DNA from: Arenicellaceae bacterium
GTDB lineage: Bacteria; Pseudomonadota; Gammaproteobacteria; Arenicellales; Arenicellaceae
DNA length: 64,000 nucleotides
Direction: 5' to 3'
Assembly (NCBI GenBank): GCA_029246505.1
Contig: JAQWNC010000012.1
Coordinates: 57,836 to 121,835 of the forward strand
Below the pieces are notes generated by a model, which saw only the letters and a program-made list of their open reading frames with translations, did no database searches and was not told the origin of the DNA. This document shows positions 18,855 through 28,696 of this stretch, piece after piece (within the stretch, counting starts at the first letter, position 1; each line of letters begins with the position of its first letter). Both the position numbers and the translations under genes were made by a program.

Positions 18855-21098
18855 ATGACAGTGATATCTAATGGGCTGGCCAACAGCGAGCCTGTTGAAT
18901 TTGATTCCAGGTCATACGTTCGGGTAGCGGTACCGATACCTTTGCGAGCGGAATTTGATTTTGTATGGAATCCTGAACTCGGTAATGCGGTGGTTGGTGG
19001 CAGGGTTCAGGTTCCATTTGGCAGGCGAACCCTGGTGGGGGTTGTTACAGAGGTTGATATCTCTACAGAAGTTCCAAAGAACAAGATCAAGCAGGTTATA
19101 GCTCGGCTGGATGCGCTAAGTGTTTTTGCACCCGCATTATGGAATAGTTTGCGTTGGGCAAGTAGTTATTATCAAGCCCCACCAGGAGAAATGTTGTTAG
19201 CGGCGTTGCCAAAATTACTGCGTGACGGAAAAGCAACTAAGTTGCAAGGTGAGCTTTGGTATACCGCGAAGGAGCTTGGTAGTAGCAAAGTTTTGCAACG
19301 AGCCCCCAAGCAAGTTTTGGTGCATGCGTTTTTACTAGAGCAAGGCACGGTTGGCGCAAACGCGGCCATTCTGGATGCACATGTTCAAGGTTGGCGCCCT
19401 GCGCTACGCGAACTAGTTAAAAAGCAATTGATAAGCAGCGAGTCTCGAGCAATCGAAATACCAGTTAATACAGCGTTGTTAGAGCACATTGAACTAAATG
19501 AATCGCAGCGAATAGCTGCAAAAACAATAGCCGAGGCGGGTCAGTCTTATTGCTCATTTATGCTACACGGAACCACGGGTAGCGGCAAAACCGAAGTCTA
19601 TTTTGACGCGATGGATCAAGTTCTGGCGCGTAATCAACAAGTCTTACTGTTAGTTCCGGAAATCGGGTTAACACCGCAGCTGATGGAGCGTGTCTCCAAT
19701 CGATTTTTGTGTCCTGTTGTCATGCTGCACTCGGGCTTAAGTGATCGAGCGAGACATCTCGCCTGGGCGCAGATAAACCACAGTACTGCTCGTATCGTGG
19801 TTGGCACTCGGTCGGCAGTATTTGCTCCGGCGAGAACATTAGGGCTTATTGTTGTTGACGAAGAGCACGATGCTTCGTTCAAACAGCAAGATGGAGTTCG
19901 ATATAACGCCCGCGATTTTGCAATTTATCTCGCACGACAATGGGATGTGCCAATCATACTGGGCTCTGCTACCCCTTCATTGGAGAGTTTGTCGAACGCT
20001 AAGCAGGGTCGATACCAGTATTTAAGCTTGAAGCAACGCGCTGGCGGTAGTGCACTACCAAGTGTAGAAATAATTGATTTGCGTAAATCGCCGGTTGAAA
20101 GTGGCATAAGCCGGCAAATGTTAACTGCGGTTAGTGACCGTTTAGCTCGTGGCGAACAGTCTTTGCTGTATTTAAATCGTCGCGGATATGCGCGAGTAAT
20201 TTACTGTAACAGCTGCAGTGAAGGTGCCAAGTGTCATCGTTGCGATGCATACTTAACTTTACACAAATCTCGCCAACAAGTTCGTTGTCATCACTGTGGT
20301 TATCAAGGCGTATTTAGTCCTGCTTGCAGCACCTGTGGTGAATCTGGATTGTCATCAATAGGCGAAGGGACTCAGCAGCTTGAGCAGGTATTGAAGGAGA
20401 GGTTCCCAGACGCAACGGTAATGCGCATAGACAGAGATAGTGCTGGCAGTGAATCCAAGCTCATTGAGATGTTGGATTCGGTGCAGTCGGGCGCCGTTGA
20501 TATTATTCTGGGCACTCAAATGCTGTCTAAAGGACATGATTTTCCCAACGTTACATTGGTTGGAGTGCTTAATGCAGATCAAGGTTTATTCAGTACCGAT
20601 TTTAGAGGAGCCGAGCACTTATTTCAGCAACTCGTGCAAGTCGCTGGCCGAGCAGGACGGAGGCAGGTAGTGGGGCAGGTATTGATTCAAACTGCAGTGC
20701 CAGATAATCCATTTTTTCAATTTGTCGCGGCACATGATTTTGAAAGCTTTTCTGAGTTACTACTCAGCGAACGGAAATTATTACGTTATCCACCTTATGA
20801 GCAGGCAGTTCTGTTTCGGGCAGAATCAAATTTTCCGGGCGACGGATTGAATTTTTTACAGAGTATGCGTACTTGGTTAAAGCAGCGAATTGGGGAAAGA
20901 GCAATTCGGGTTTACGACCCGGTACCCAGCCCCATGGAGCGTCGTGCTGGGCGTTATCGTGCGCAATTACTGTTGTTGGGTGCTGATCGTAAATATATCT
21001 GCCGGTTGGTAGGCGACTGCTGTGCAGTGCTTGAAGCTGATCGGTTTTCACGAAAAGTTCGGTGGTCGGTTGATGTTGACCCTGTCGACACATATTAG
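18855..21098 (+). CDS. priA: Primosomal protein N' (PriA helicase)
   Basis: 747-residue 3'-5' superfamily 2 helicase that restarts stalled replication forks. Seen: Walker A GTTGSGKT (239-246), the DEEH box (335-338), GSATPS (370-375), and a zinc-binding insert with eight cysteines (451, 454, 460, 463, 478, 481, 491, 494) in C-x2-C pairs. The helicase motif QxxGRAGR appears as QVAGRAGR. Length and domain order are normal. ATG 18855 lies after the DnaA-box-like region; argS follows after 112 bp. Confidence 0.97.
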   Translation: MTVISNGLANSEPVEFDSRSYVRVAVPIPLRAEFDFVWNPELGNAVVGGRVQVPFGRRTLVGVVTEVDISTEVPKNKIKQVIARLDALSVFAPALWNSLRWASSYYQAPPGEMLLAALPKLLRDGKATKLQGELWYTAKELGSSKVLQRAPKQVLVHAFLLEQGTVGANAAILDAHVQGWRPALRELVKKQLISSESRAIEIPVNTALLEHIELNESQRIAAKTIAEAGQSYCSFMLHGTTGSGKTEVYFDAMDQVLARNQQVLLLVPEIGLTPQLMERVSNRFLCPVVMLHSGLSDRARHLAWAQINHSTARIVVGTRSAVFAPARTLGLIVVDEEHDASFKQQDGVRYNARDFAIYLARQWDVPIILGSATPSLESLSNAKQGRYQYLSLKQRAGGSALPSVEIIDLRKSPVESGISRQMLTAVSDRLARGEQSLLYLNRRGYARVIYCNSCSEGAKCHRCDAYLTLHKSRQQVRCHHCGYQGVFSPACSTCGESGLSSIGEGTQQLEQVLKERFPDATVMRIDRDSAGSESKLIEMLDSVQSGAVDIILGTQMLSKGHDFPNVTLVGVLNADQGLFSTDFRGAEHLFQQLVQVAGRAGRRQVVGQVLIQTAVPDNPFFQFVAAHDFESFSELLLSERKLLRYPPYEQAVLFRAESNFPGDGLNFLQSMRTWLKQRIGERAIRVYDPVPSPMERRAGRYRAQLLLLGADRKYICRLVGDCCAVLEADRFSRKVRWSVDVDPVDTY

Positions 21099-21210
21099 GC
21101 AGTGGAGTAAATTGAAAACGTTGAATAAATAGGGCTTGCCTTGAGACAAATCTATACGGCACAAGGTAGAATCGCGCCTAATTCTTCTAGCTGCCTACTA
21201 CGTTAGTATA

Positions 21211-22950
21211 TTGAAAGATTCTTTACAGGCTCTCTTTTCCGCCGCATTGAAAAATCTTGTTTCCAGTGGGGTTCTGGACGGTATTCAGGTGATAGAGATA
21301 TCATTCGAGCAAACGAAGGCAAAAGAGCATGGTGATTTTGCTACTAACATTGCTATGGTCCTTGCTAAGCGGGCAGGCATGTCGCCGAGTGAGTTGGCAC
21401 CAAAAATTACAGCAGCGGTTCCGGAAAATGATCAGATCGCCAAATTAGAGATCGCCGGGCCAGGATTTATAAATATTTTTATCGACCATGGTGTCAAGTT
21501 TGATGTGATCGAGCGCATTCAGCAAGAAGCTAATGCTTACGGGTGTAGCCAATCTGGTGAGGGGCAGAAAATCTTACTTGAGTATGTATCGGCTAATCCA
21601 ACAGGGCCATTGCATGTTGGGCATGGTCGTGGAGCAGCGTATGGAGATACATTATCGCAGCTACTTACCGCAGTTGGTTACGAAGTGCATAAGGAGTACT
21701 ACGTAAATGATGCCGGGCGCCAAATGGATATTTTGGCAACCAGTGTTTGGTTGCGATATTTGCAAGCGGTTGGGGAACAATTTAGATTCCCTGCGAATGC
21801 CTATCAAGGTGATTACATTGTCGCAATGGCTGGCCAGTTGAAAGAAAGTATTGGCGATAAATATCGGGTAGATAGCCAGAGTTTGTTGAATTCAATTAAT
21901 AAAATGGAAGACGAAATTGCGCTGGATGCATTAATTTCTGCCGCGAAAGAAGCTACCGCCGATGATTATAAAGCGTTTTTTGAGGTTGGTTTAAATACCC
22001 TGGTCGACGATATTCGAAATGACTTAGAAGGCTTTGGGGTCAGTTTTGATGAGTGGTTTTCTGAGCGGTCACTTTTCGCAGATAACGCAGTTCAGGAAGC
22101 GGTAGATGCTCTTGCCAAACTTGGTTATGTTGAAGATAGAGACGGCACCTTATGGTTTAAGTCTTCAGATTTTGGTGATGAGAAAGATCGTGTTGTAGTG
22201 CGTGAAAATGGAATGCCTACCTATCTTGCATCTGATATTGCTTATCATTTGAATAAGTTTCGTCGTGGATTTTCACACTGTATCAATATCTGGGGAGCAG
22301 ATCATCACGGCTACATTCCCAGAGTGAAGGCGGCGTTACAGGCAAGTGGTGAAGATCCGGATCGTTTAATAGTTTTGTTGGTGCAGTTTGCTTCCCTCTA
22401 CCGAGGCGGAGAGAAGGTATCGATGTCTACGCGAAGCGGGCAATTTGTTACGTTGCGAGAGCTGCGTGATGAGGTAGGTAATGATGCGGCGCGGTTTTTT
22501 TACGTTCAAAGAAAGTCCGAACAGCACATGGATTTTGATTTAGATTTGGCCAAGTCACAAACCAATGAGAACCCCCTTTATTATGTTCAATATGCGCACG
22601 CACGTATTTGTAGTGTGTTTAGACAGGCTTCTGAGCGAGGGATTGTCTATGATTTATCGGTTGTTGGATTAGCCAAACTATTGCACGAAGATGTTGAGCA
22701 ACAGTTGGCCGCAAAATTGGCTGCGTTTCCGGAGCAGATTCAGGTCGCTGCGGATAATTACGAGCCACATCAGCTTACGTATTTTTTGCGGGAATTGGCG
22801 ACGCTGTTTCACCGCTACTACAATTCCAGTAATTTTCTTGATGTAGAGCCCTCTGTTAGGAACGCTCGTTTGGCTATGATTGCAGCATGCCGACAAGTAT
22901 TATCGAACGGTTTAACGCTTATTGGCGTGCAAGCGCCGGAAAAAATGTAG
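21211..22950 (+). CDS. argS: Arginyl-tRNA synthetase
   Basis: 579-residue class I synthetase charging tRNA-Arg. Seen: SANPTGPLHVGHGRGA with the HIGH-equivalent HVGH (135-138), a degenerate KMSKS equivalent in KVSMSTRSGQ, and the typical C-terminal anticodon-binding DALR-type domain. The start is TTG 21211; no in-frame ATG upstream fits, and the N-terminus from here aligns with the usual ArgS start. Followed 26 bp later by the SPOR gene, the standard neighbour. Confidence 0.96.
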   Translation: MKDSLQALFSAALKNLVSSGVLDGIQVIEISFEQTKAKEHGDFATNIAMVLAKRAGMSPSELAPKITAAVPENDQIAKLEIAGPGFINIFIDHGVKFDVIERIQQEANAYGCSQSGEGQKILLEYVSANPTGPLHVGHGRGAAYGDTLSQLLTAVGYEVHKEYYVNDAGRQMDILATSVWLRYLQAVGEQFRFPANAYQGDYIVAMAGQLKESIGDKYRVDSQSLLNSINKMEDEIALDALISAAKEATADDYKAFFEVGLNTLVDDIRNDLEGFGVSFDEWFSERSLFADNAVQEAVDALAKLGYVEDRDGTLWFKSSDFGDEKDRVVVRENGMPTYLASDIAYHLNKFRRGFSHCINIWGADHHGYIPRVKAALQASGEDPDRLIVLLVQFASLYRGGEKVSMSTRSGQFVTLRELRDEVGNDAARFFYVQRKSEQHMDFDLDLAKSQTNENPLYYVQYAHARICSVFRQASERGIVYDLSVVGLAKLLHEDVEQQLAAKLAAFPEQIQVAADNYEPHQLTYFLRELATLFHRYYNSSNFLDVEPSVRNARLAMIAACRQVLSNGLTLIGVQAPEKM

Positions 22951-22976
22951 CCCGGCGAATTGATTAATCAGCAATC

Positions 22977-23588
22977 ATGGTAGAAAGAAAACGTAATCGA
23001 AGGCAAAGTAAACAGTCTGGCCGCGGGCCTGTGGCAAACCGAGGAATCATGAAATCGATTTTATTATTAGCAATTGGAATGGGTGCAGGAATAGTGCTAG
23101 TACAGTTTTTTCAAGGTAATAATGAGCTGATTCTCGACGAAGATTTTGGAAGTGGCATAAAAAATATGCTCAAATCCAGGCCTAAAAGCACGAAAAGTCT
23201 AGGGCTAGACCAGACTGGTGATGCCAGCGTAGATGTTCAAGTGGTATCAGATAAGAAATTTACTTTCTGGGAAACCTTACCAGAGATGGAACAAATTTTA
23301 CCGGAGGATCTATCAGAAAGTGATGCAATCAATGTGTCAGATAAAAAGTATGTGTATTTCCTACAAATCGCGTCATTTGTAAGTGAGCAAGATGCTGATG
23401 GTTTGCGGGCTAGGCTTGCACTTGCAGGGTTTGAGACCTTTTCTCAACGAGTAGAGGTTGATGGTGCCGGTACGCGTTATCGAGTTAGAACCCCGACTTA
23501 CGATAGTCGGCGCGCTACAAAAAACCTACAACAATCACTTCAGAGCGAAGGCGTAAATCCGATTACTATTCGATTGGACGCTAGCTAA
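22977..23588 (+). CDS. SPOR-domain membrane protein (FtsN-like)
   Basis: 203 residues: a short basic cytoplasmic tail, one transmembrane helix (about 26-44), a linker, and a C-terminal SPOR domain starting near YFLQIASFVSEQDADGLRAR and ending RVRTPTYDSRRATKNLQQSL. SPOR domains bind denuded septal peptidoglycan. Position after priA-argS is the classic place for the FtsN-like cell-division protein, but it lacks clear FtsN essential-helix motifs I can identify, so FtsN itself is unproven. Confidence 0.85.
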   Translation: MVERKRNRRQSKQSGRGPVANRGIMKSILLLAIGMGAGIVLVQFFQGNNELILDEDFGSGIKNMLKSRPKSTKSLGLDQTGDASVDVQVVSDKKFTFWETLPEMEQILPEDLSESDAINVSDKKYVYFLQIASFVSEQDADGLRARLALAGFETFSQRVEVDGAGTRYRVRTPTYDSRRATKNLQQSLQSEGVNPITIRLDAS

Positions 23589-23701
23589 GTGAGTGCATAA
23601 AAAGTTGAACGTATTCTCGTTTGTTGGATGTTTAAATTCCAATGGATTAACGGCGTTGCGACTAAAGTGATTTTCCGCTTTTATAGTAATTAAACGATTT
23701 T

Positions 23702-23959
23702 ATGTATTGTCAGGTTTTTAAGGGTAGTCGCAAGCAGGACCACTACATATATTTGCCCGTGGGTTATGATCAGGCAACACTTCCGGCTACATTACAGACC
23801 TTGCTTGGCGAATTACTACTAGTAGTAGAGTTTGAATTAACACCGGATCGAGAATTAGCGATCGCAGATACCGCTGAGGTGATTGCCCAATTGCGTGATC
23901 GTGGTTTTTATTTGCAGATGCCGCCTGGTGATAAAGTTCCCGAAGACCTTTCCCAATAA
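23702..23959 (+). CDS. YcgL domain protein
   Basis: 85-residue cytoplasmic protein of the YcgL family. Conserved features: the start MYCQVFKGSRKQDHYIYLP, the middle PATLQTLLGE, and the C-terminal RGFYLQMPP. Function of the family is not established. It lies 15 bp before tusE and probably shares its transcript. Confidence 0.9.
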   Translation: MYCQVFKGSRKQDHYIYLPVGYDQATLPATLQTLLGELLLVVEFELTPDRELAIADTAEVIAQLRDRGFYLQMPPGDKVPEDLSQ

Positions 23960-23974
23960 TACTTAAAGAAACAT

Positions 23975-24307
23975 ATGACTTTTCTGTACCAAGGAAAAGA
24001 GTTTGCGACGGATAAGCTCGGATACCTAAAAAACCATCTGGAGTGGAGTATTGAGCTTGGCGAGGCGATGGCTGCAGCAGATAGGTTGAGCTTGTCAGAA
24101 GATCACTGGGAAGTGATTAATTTTCTGCGTGAGTATCATGAAGACTATCGTGTGGCCCCACCGATACGCTTGCTAGTACGTGCGATTCGTCAGGCATATG
24201 GTCCAAGCAAGGGGAATAGTCGTTATTTATACGCCTTGTTTCCAGATGGACCTGCGAAGCAAGCTTCAAAATATGCGGGGTTACCCAAGCCAAAACAATG
24301 CGTTTAA
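23975..24307 (+). CDS. tusE: TusE/DsrC-family sulfur carrier
   Basis: 110 residues. DsrC-family fold with the conserved C-terminal arm ending PKPKQCV; the penultimate Cys109 is the sulfur-accepting residue. The second DsrC cysteine found in sulfite-reductase partners is absent (that position reads KQASKYAG), so this is the TusE type, which passes sulfur from TusBCD to MnmA for tRNA 2-thiouridine. No tusBCD or dsr gene is visible here. Confidence 0.9.
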   Translation: MTFLYQGKEFATDKLGYLKNHLEWSIELGEAMAAADRLSLSEDHWEVINFLREYHEDYRVAPPIRLLVRAIRQAYGPSKGNSRYLYALFPDGPAKQASKYAGLPKPKQCV

Positions 24308-24390
24308 GACTAGGGCAATTTGAATGGGGGCGATCTTACTTGCCGGATATTAACTTGGCAGATAAGAAAGATAGCTTCACCAAGGTACAG

Positions 24391-24828
24391 TTACCTCCCG
24401 ACAAGCAGGCGAATGCCTTCAAGTTTCCTTATTTTAGCCATCGAGCCGGGTTCAAAAGGGGCTTCGCCATCGGCAAGTTCAGCCGCCCAGTCCGTGCCAG
24501 ACCAACTTACTGTTCCTGCTTGGTCAGCACTAATAGCATCGACGACTTCCACGGTCTTCCCTATCGCATCATTGCCTGCAATAAGACCTGGCTTATCTTG
24601 CCATTTTTTTAATACAGGGTAGAGCGCGAAGGAAACCGCGATCGAGGCAATCAAGAATATTGCTACCGACGCCGTCCACGACAGCCCGGGCATCAGCACT
24701 CCACTTGCAGATGCGATAAAAGCTCCTAACCCAAAAAACATGAACCAAAATACTGATAGCTGCATTATTAATAATTCGATGCCAAGGAATGCAAGCCCGA
24801 GCAATAGGAAAAACATTGTTGGTGACAT
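24391..24828 (-). CDS. NfeD family membrane protein
   Basis: 145 residues. Hydrophobic N-terminal half with three or four membrane helices, then a C-terminal OB-fold NfeD domain (DAIGKTVEVVDAI to the end). NfeD proteins are the usual operon partners of SPFH/stomatin proteins and are thought to form membrane-microdomain complexes with them. The SPFH gene lies 24 bp upstream. The tail converges on tusE. Confidence 0.9.
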   Translation of the reverse strand: MSPTMFFLLLGLAFLGIELLIMQLSVFWFMFFGLGAFIASASGVLMPGLSWTASVAIFLIASIAVSFALYPVLKKWQDKPGLIAGNDAIGKTVEVVDAISADQAGTVSWSGTDWAAELADGEAPFEPGSMAKIRKLEGIRLLVGR

Positions 24829-24852
24829 ACTTATCTCCTTACCGGATTCTGA

Positions 24853-25761
24853 TTATAGCGACTGACTTCTATCGACTTGAGCCTTGAGCGTTTCGAAAGC
24901 GGTAAATGCCTTGCTCACTACCGAGGTAACATCTGATCCATCGGTTGGAAGTAAAGCAACCGTACCTTCACGCGCTAATTTTTCGAACGCTGCAATGTAT
25001 TGCTCAGATAGCTGTTGCGCTACAGCGGTTGTACCGCCTTTAGTATTGATTGCAGCTGAGATGGTTTTAATCGCTACCGCACGTGCACCGGCTTCAATTT
25101 CGATGGATTCAGCGTTACCTTGGGCTCGAAGGACTTGAGCTGCTTTATCACCTTCTGCCTGGTTGATCTCTGCCTGTCGGTAGCCTTCTGAAGTAAGCAC
25201 TGCGACGCGCCGTTCACGTTCGGCTGCCATTTGCTTTTCCATTTCTTCGAGGATCGACCCCGGCGGAGAAATATCTTTTACTTCGTAGCGCAGCACTTTT
25301 GTACCCCAGGCCTCAGACGCTTGATCAATCGAGTGAGTCACCATTGCATTAACGTTTTCGCGAGACTCAAAAGTTTCATCCAGGCTCAGCTTGCCAATTT
25401 CTGCACGCATGGTAGTTTGCGCTAACTGTAAAATGGCGAATGTTAGGTTTACGACACCATAAGAAGCCGAGCGTGGATCCATGATTCTCAGGTACAGTAC
25501 CCCGTCGACGCCCAGTGCAACATTGTCTTTGGTTATGGCTTGCTGGGCTGGTACATCGATCGCAAATTCCTTTAGAGAATGCTTGTAGGCGACGCGGTCG
25601 ACAAATGGAATTAGCACGTGAATCCCAGCCTCCAGCGTGCCACTGTATTTGCCTAAGCGTTCAATAATATAGGCTTCGTTTTGTGGAACGATGCGGATAA
25701 TATTCCTGAAGATTAAAATCAGGATGATCCCGGCTACAATTAGAAAAGGTAGGTTATCCAT
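24853..25761 (-). CDS. qmcA: SPFH/stomatin-family membrane protein (QmcA-like)
   Basis: About 302 residues. N-terminal transmembrane segment, then the SPFH domain (VPQNEAYIIERLGKYSGTLE to roughly residue 180), then a charged helical region with repeated Ala/Glu heptads for oligomerisation. Paired with NfeD. I choose ATG 25761, which has GGGAG five bases upstream; an in-frame ATG at 25776 has no ribosome site. Exact paralogue (QmcA versus other slipins) is inferred from length and the NfeD neighbour. Confidence 0.88.
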   Translation of the reverse strand: MDNLPFLIVAGIILILIFRNIIRIVPQNEAYIIERLGKYSGTLEAGIHVLIPFVDRVAYKHSLKEFAIDVPAQQAITKDNVALGVDGVLYLRIMDPRSASYGVVNLTFAILQLAQTTMRAEIGKLSLDETFESRENVNAMVTHSIDQASEAWGTKVLRYEVKDISPPGSILEEMEKQMAAERERRVAVLTSEGYRQAEINQAEGDKAAQVLRAQGNAESIEIEAGARAVAIKTISAAINTKGGTTAVAQQLSEQYIAAFEKLAREGTVALLPTDGSDVTSVVSKAFTAFETLKAQVDRSQSL

Positions 25762-25911
25762 GTCAACTCCCAGCATTCATGTTTTAATTAATTCCTATTT
25801 ACTATACCGGATGCTTGTCTGCTAAATATGACAAACGCATGTTTTTTTATTGTGATGGCATGTCGGTAACGATTTATTTTTGCATTTCCGAGAATTTCAG
25901 GTTTAAAGCGA

Positions 25912-26722
25912 CTACTTAAGTTTTGGTAGCAGAAGTTCGAGCTCGTCTTTGGTGAATCCGGCTTTTAAGCGAGCCTTTGTATTTAGCGGCCCACGAAGTC
26001 CGCCGTGCATATACTGTTTAATCAGGTCGCGAAACGTGCTGTCTGTCGGCAACTCACGCTTTTGGCAAAAATACTGGAACCATTTATTGCCAATCGAAAC
26101 ATGCTCTATTTCCTCCTGATAGATGAGTTCGAGTATTTCGGCGACTTTTTTATCTCCGCAGTGCGTTAATCCATCGATCATTGGTGGGCTTACATCTAAG
26201 CCTCTTGCTTCCATGACGCGTGGAATCAGGGCTATGCGTACTAAAATCGTGATCAGTGTGCAATGCCATGTCCCACAGCCCGCTGTGCGCGGGTAGGTCG
26301 CCGTATTCTAGGTTATGTGCTTCTAGATAACCGCACACAAGTTTAAAGTGTCGGGTCTCATCCAACGCCACGCTTACCCAATCGTCATAGTATTGTTTAG
26401 GTTGACCGGCAAATCGATACACAGCATCCCATGCTAGTTTGATGGCATTAAATTCAATTTGGGCAATAGCATGCATGAGGCTTAGGCGGCCATGCTCAGT
26501 GCCAAGGCCGCGGCGTTTAAGTTGCCGTGGATGCACAAGGTTTGGCTTTAGTGGTCTACCAGGTTCGGTTAAACGTGAGGCTTTAAAGTTGTTGTCTAAC
26601 TGAGCTTTATTTTTTCTCCATGCCTGTGCTGCGCTTTGGCTTAGAGTACATTTGAGCTCAACGGTATCAGCGATCAAAACCTGGTAGGCAAGCTTTTGCA
26701 GGCTATCAGTCAAGGACATCAT
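25912..26722 (-). pseudogene. Frameshifted DUF455 ferritin-like protein
   Basis: Two overlapping reading frames together make one DUF455-family protein. The first (from ATG 26722) carries EFNAIKLAWDA and DETRHFKL. The second (to TAA 25912) continues MEARGLDVSPPMIDGL and IYQEEIEHVSIGNKWF. The Glu and ExxH residues are the expected di-iron ligands of a ferritin-like bundle. The break is near 26235, at a run reading DHDF where homologues read DHDVLVR; two bases appear to be missing. The start overlaps the prmC stop by four bases. A sequencing error is possible, so the gene could be intact in the organism. Confidence 0.8.
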
Positions 26723-27570
26723 TCAAGCGAGCCGCAACTAACACGTTCAAGGCTTGCAATGTCACGATGGGTTACAATATTGTTGAATCCCGCATTGCTT
26801 AATAACTTACGAACTTTACTGCCCTGCTCAAACCCGTGTTCGATCATTAAATTTCCGTTTGGTTGCAAGTGTTCGGTCGCTTGATTGATTATTTTCTGTA
26901 TGTCATTGATGCCGTTCGGCCCAGCGCACAGCGCACCACTTGGTTCAAACCTAAGATCACCTTGAACAAGGTGAGGATCACCAAGAGCTACATAGGGCGG
27001 GTTGGCGACAATAATATTAAAGTCTTGACCGCCAAGGTTACTAAACCAGTTGCTCTCTATAAACCTGACATTGGCAACACCAATTTTTTTGGCATTTCTA
27101 CGTGCGACGGCCAGGGCTTCGGGCAAGACATCTACAGCGATAACTTTTGATTGTGGCAGCTCATGTGCTAGAGAAATGGCGATTGCTCCGCTACCAGTAC
27201 CCATATCGGCGATGGTTTGTGTTTGCAAAGTGGGGGTCTGTGAGCCTACAATTTGTATTGCTAGTTCGACCAGCATTTCAGATTCCGAGCGTGGAATTAA
27301 CACATTGGCGTTGACTTCGAATTGGTGCTCCCAAAAAGCACGCTGACCAACAATATACGCGACCGGTTCGCCAGCACTTCTACGCCTTAGATAAGTTTGA
27401 AAGGCTAAAGCCTGTTCAGAAGTCAACGTACTGTCGCTATGCGCGATAAGCCAGGCGGAGTTTTTATTTAATGTATGGCTAAGCAGTATTTCGCAATCTT
27501 CTATCGCAGAATCACTATAGTTTTCGAGCTGTACCTGACCACTTTTTAGTAGCGCTTTTAGCGTGATCAA
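26719..27570 (-). CDS. prmC: Peptide chain release factor N5-glutamine methyltransferase
   Basis: SAM-dependent enzyme that methylates the GGQ glutamine of release factors. 283 residues. Seen: SAM motif DMGTGSGAI (122-130) and catalytic NPPY (190-193). Its start overlaps the prfA stop by four bases, so enzyme and substrate are translationally coupled. Confidence 0.96.
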   Translation of the reverse strand: MITLKALLKSGQVQLENYSDSAIEDCEILLSHTLNKNSAWLIAHSDSTLTSEQALAFQTYLRRRSAGEPVAYIVGQRAFWEHQFEVNANVLIPRSESEMLVELAIQIVGSQTPTLQTQTIADMGTGSGAIAISLAHELPQSKVIAVDVLPEALAVARRNAKKIGVANVRFIESNWFSNLGGQDFNIIVANPPYVALGDPHLVQGDLRFEPSGALCAGPNGINDIQKIINQATEHLQPNGNLMIEHGFEQGSKVRKLLSNAGFNNIVTHRDIASLERVSCGSLE

Positions 27571-28655
27571 GTGTCTGCTAAAGCTGCTAATTGGTCAGCC
27601 TGGTATTCCGCGCTTAAGGGGTCAATTACTTGACTTAAACCGCCTTGCATAACGTCGTCTAATTTATACAAGGTCAGATTTATCCGATGGTCAGTCACTC
27701 TACCTTGCGGAAAGTTGTAGGTACGAATTCTTTCCGAGCGGTCACCGCTGCCAACCAGATTGCGACGAGTTTCCGCTTCTTCCGCTTGTTGAGCATTTCG
27801 TTCGGCATCTAATAAGCGTGATTTTAGCATCGACATCGCACGCGCTTTATTCTTGTGTTGAGAACGCTCATCCTGGCATTCTACAACGACGCCGGTAGCA
27901 AGATGGGTCAGCCGCACCGCAGAGTCTGTTTTGTTTACATGCTGTCCACCAGAACCGGATGCGCGATAGGTATCAATCCGAATTTCACTAGGGCTTATTT
28001 CCATTTCATCAGAAATTTCATCGGCTTCGGCTAAAATTGCAACCGTACAGGCAGAAGTATGAATCCGGCCTTGCGTTTCAGTTTCTGGGACGCGTTGTAC
28101 CCGATGCGCACCCGATTCAAATTTCAGCTTGGAATATGCTCCACGGCCCTCAATTCTAGAGATAATCTCTCGATACCCGCCGTGCTCACCTTCACTTTTG
28201 GTAAGCACTTCAACTGTCCATTTTTGTGATTCGGCATAAATGCTGTACATGCGGAACAGATCACCAGAAAAAATTGCGGCCTCATCACCGCCGGTACCCG
28301 CGCGAATTTCTAGAAATATATTCCGATCGTCATTAGGGTCTTTTGGCAATAGCAAACGCTGAAGAGAATTAAATAAAGCCTCTTGAGTAGATTTGAGGCC
28401 AGTCAATTCTTCTTTACCCATGTCGCGCATGTCGGCGTCGTCATCAGTTAGCATAAGCTCAGCGGAGCTCATATCTTTTTCGGTCTGTTGATATTCATCC
28501 CACGCGGTCAAAACGGGAGTGATTTCTGAAAGCTCAATGGTTAGCGCCCGAAACTTGTTTTGATTGTTCATGGTTTCCGGGTCGGAAACTAATGCATTAA
28601 GTTCTTCCTGGCGCTCGGCGAGAAATTCAAGTTTATTGCGTATTGAGTCTTTCAC
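27567..28655 (-). CDS. prfA: Peptide chain release factor 1
   Basis: Terminates translation at UAA and UAG. 362 residues. Seen: RF1-type stop-codon recognition tripeptide PET (190-192) within VPETETQGR, and GSGGQHVNK with GGQ at 236-238, the glutamine methylated by PrmC. Sits between hemA (41 bp upstream) and prmC, the widespread gammaproteobacterial order. Confidence 0.97.
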   Translation of the reverse strand: MKDSIRNKLEFLAERQEELNALVSDPETMNNQNKFRALTIELSEITPVLTAWDEYQQTEKDMSSAELMLTDDDADMRDMGKEELTGLKSTQEALFNSLQRLLLPKDPNDDRNIFLEIRAGTGGDEAAIFSGDLFRMYSIYAESQKWTVEVLTKSEGEHGGYREIISRIEGRGAYSKLKFESGAHRVQRVPETETQGRIHTSACTVAILAEADEISDEMEISPSEIRIDTYRASGSGGQHVNKTDSAVRLTHLATGVVVECQDERSQHKNKARAMSMLKSRLLDAERNAQQAEEAETRRNLVGSGDRSERIRTYNFPQGRVTDHRINLTLYKLDDVMQGGLSQVIDPLSAEYQADQLAALADT

Positions 28656-28696
28656 GATTATCGCTGATGTTGGTGATGGTTAAGTTAGAGGCCGGA

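Noticed and set aside
24298..24622. Two overlapping plus-strand frames after tusE
   Set aside because: Antisense to nfeD, which has clear homology and an operon partner.
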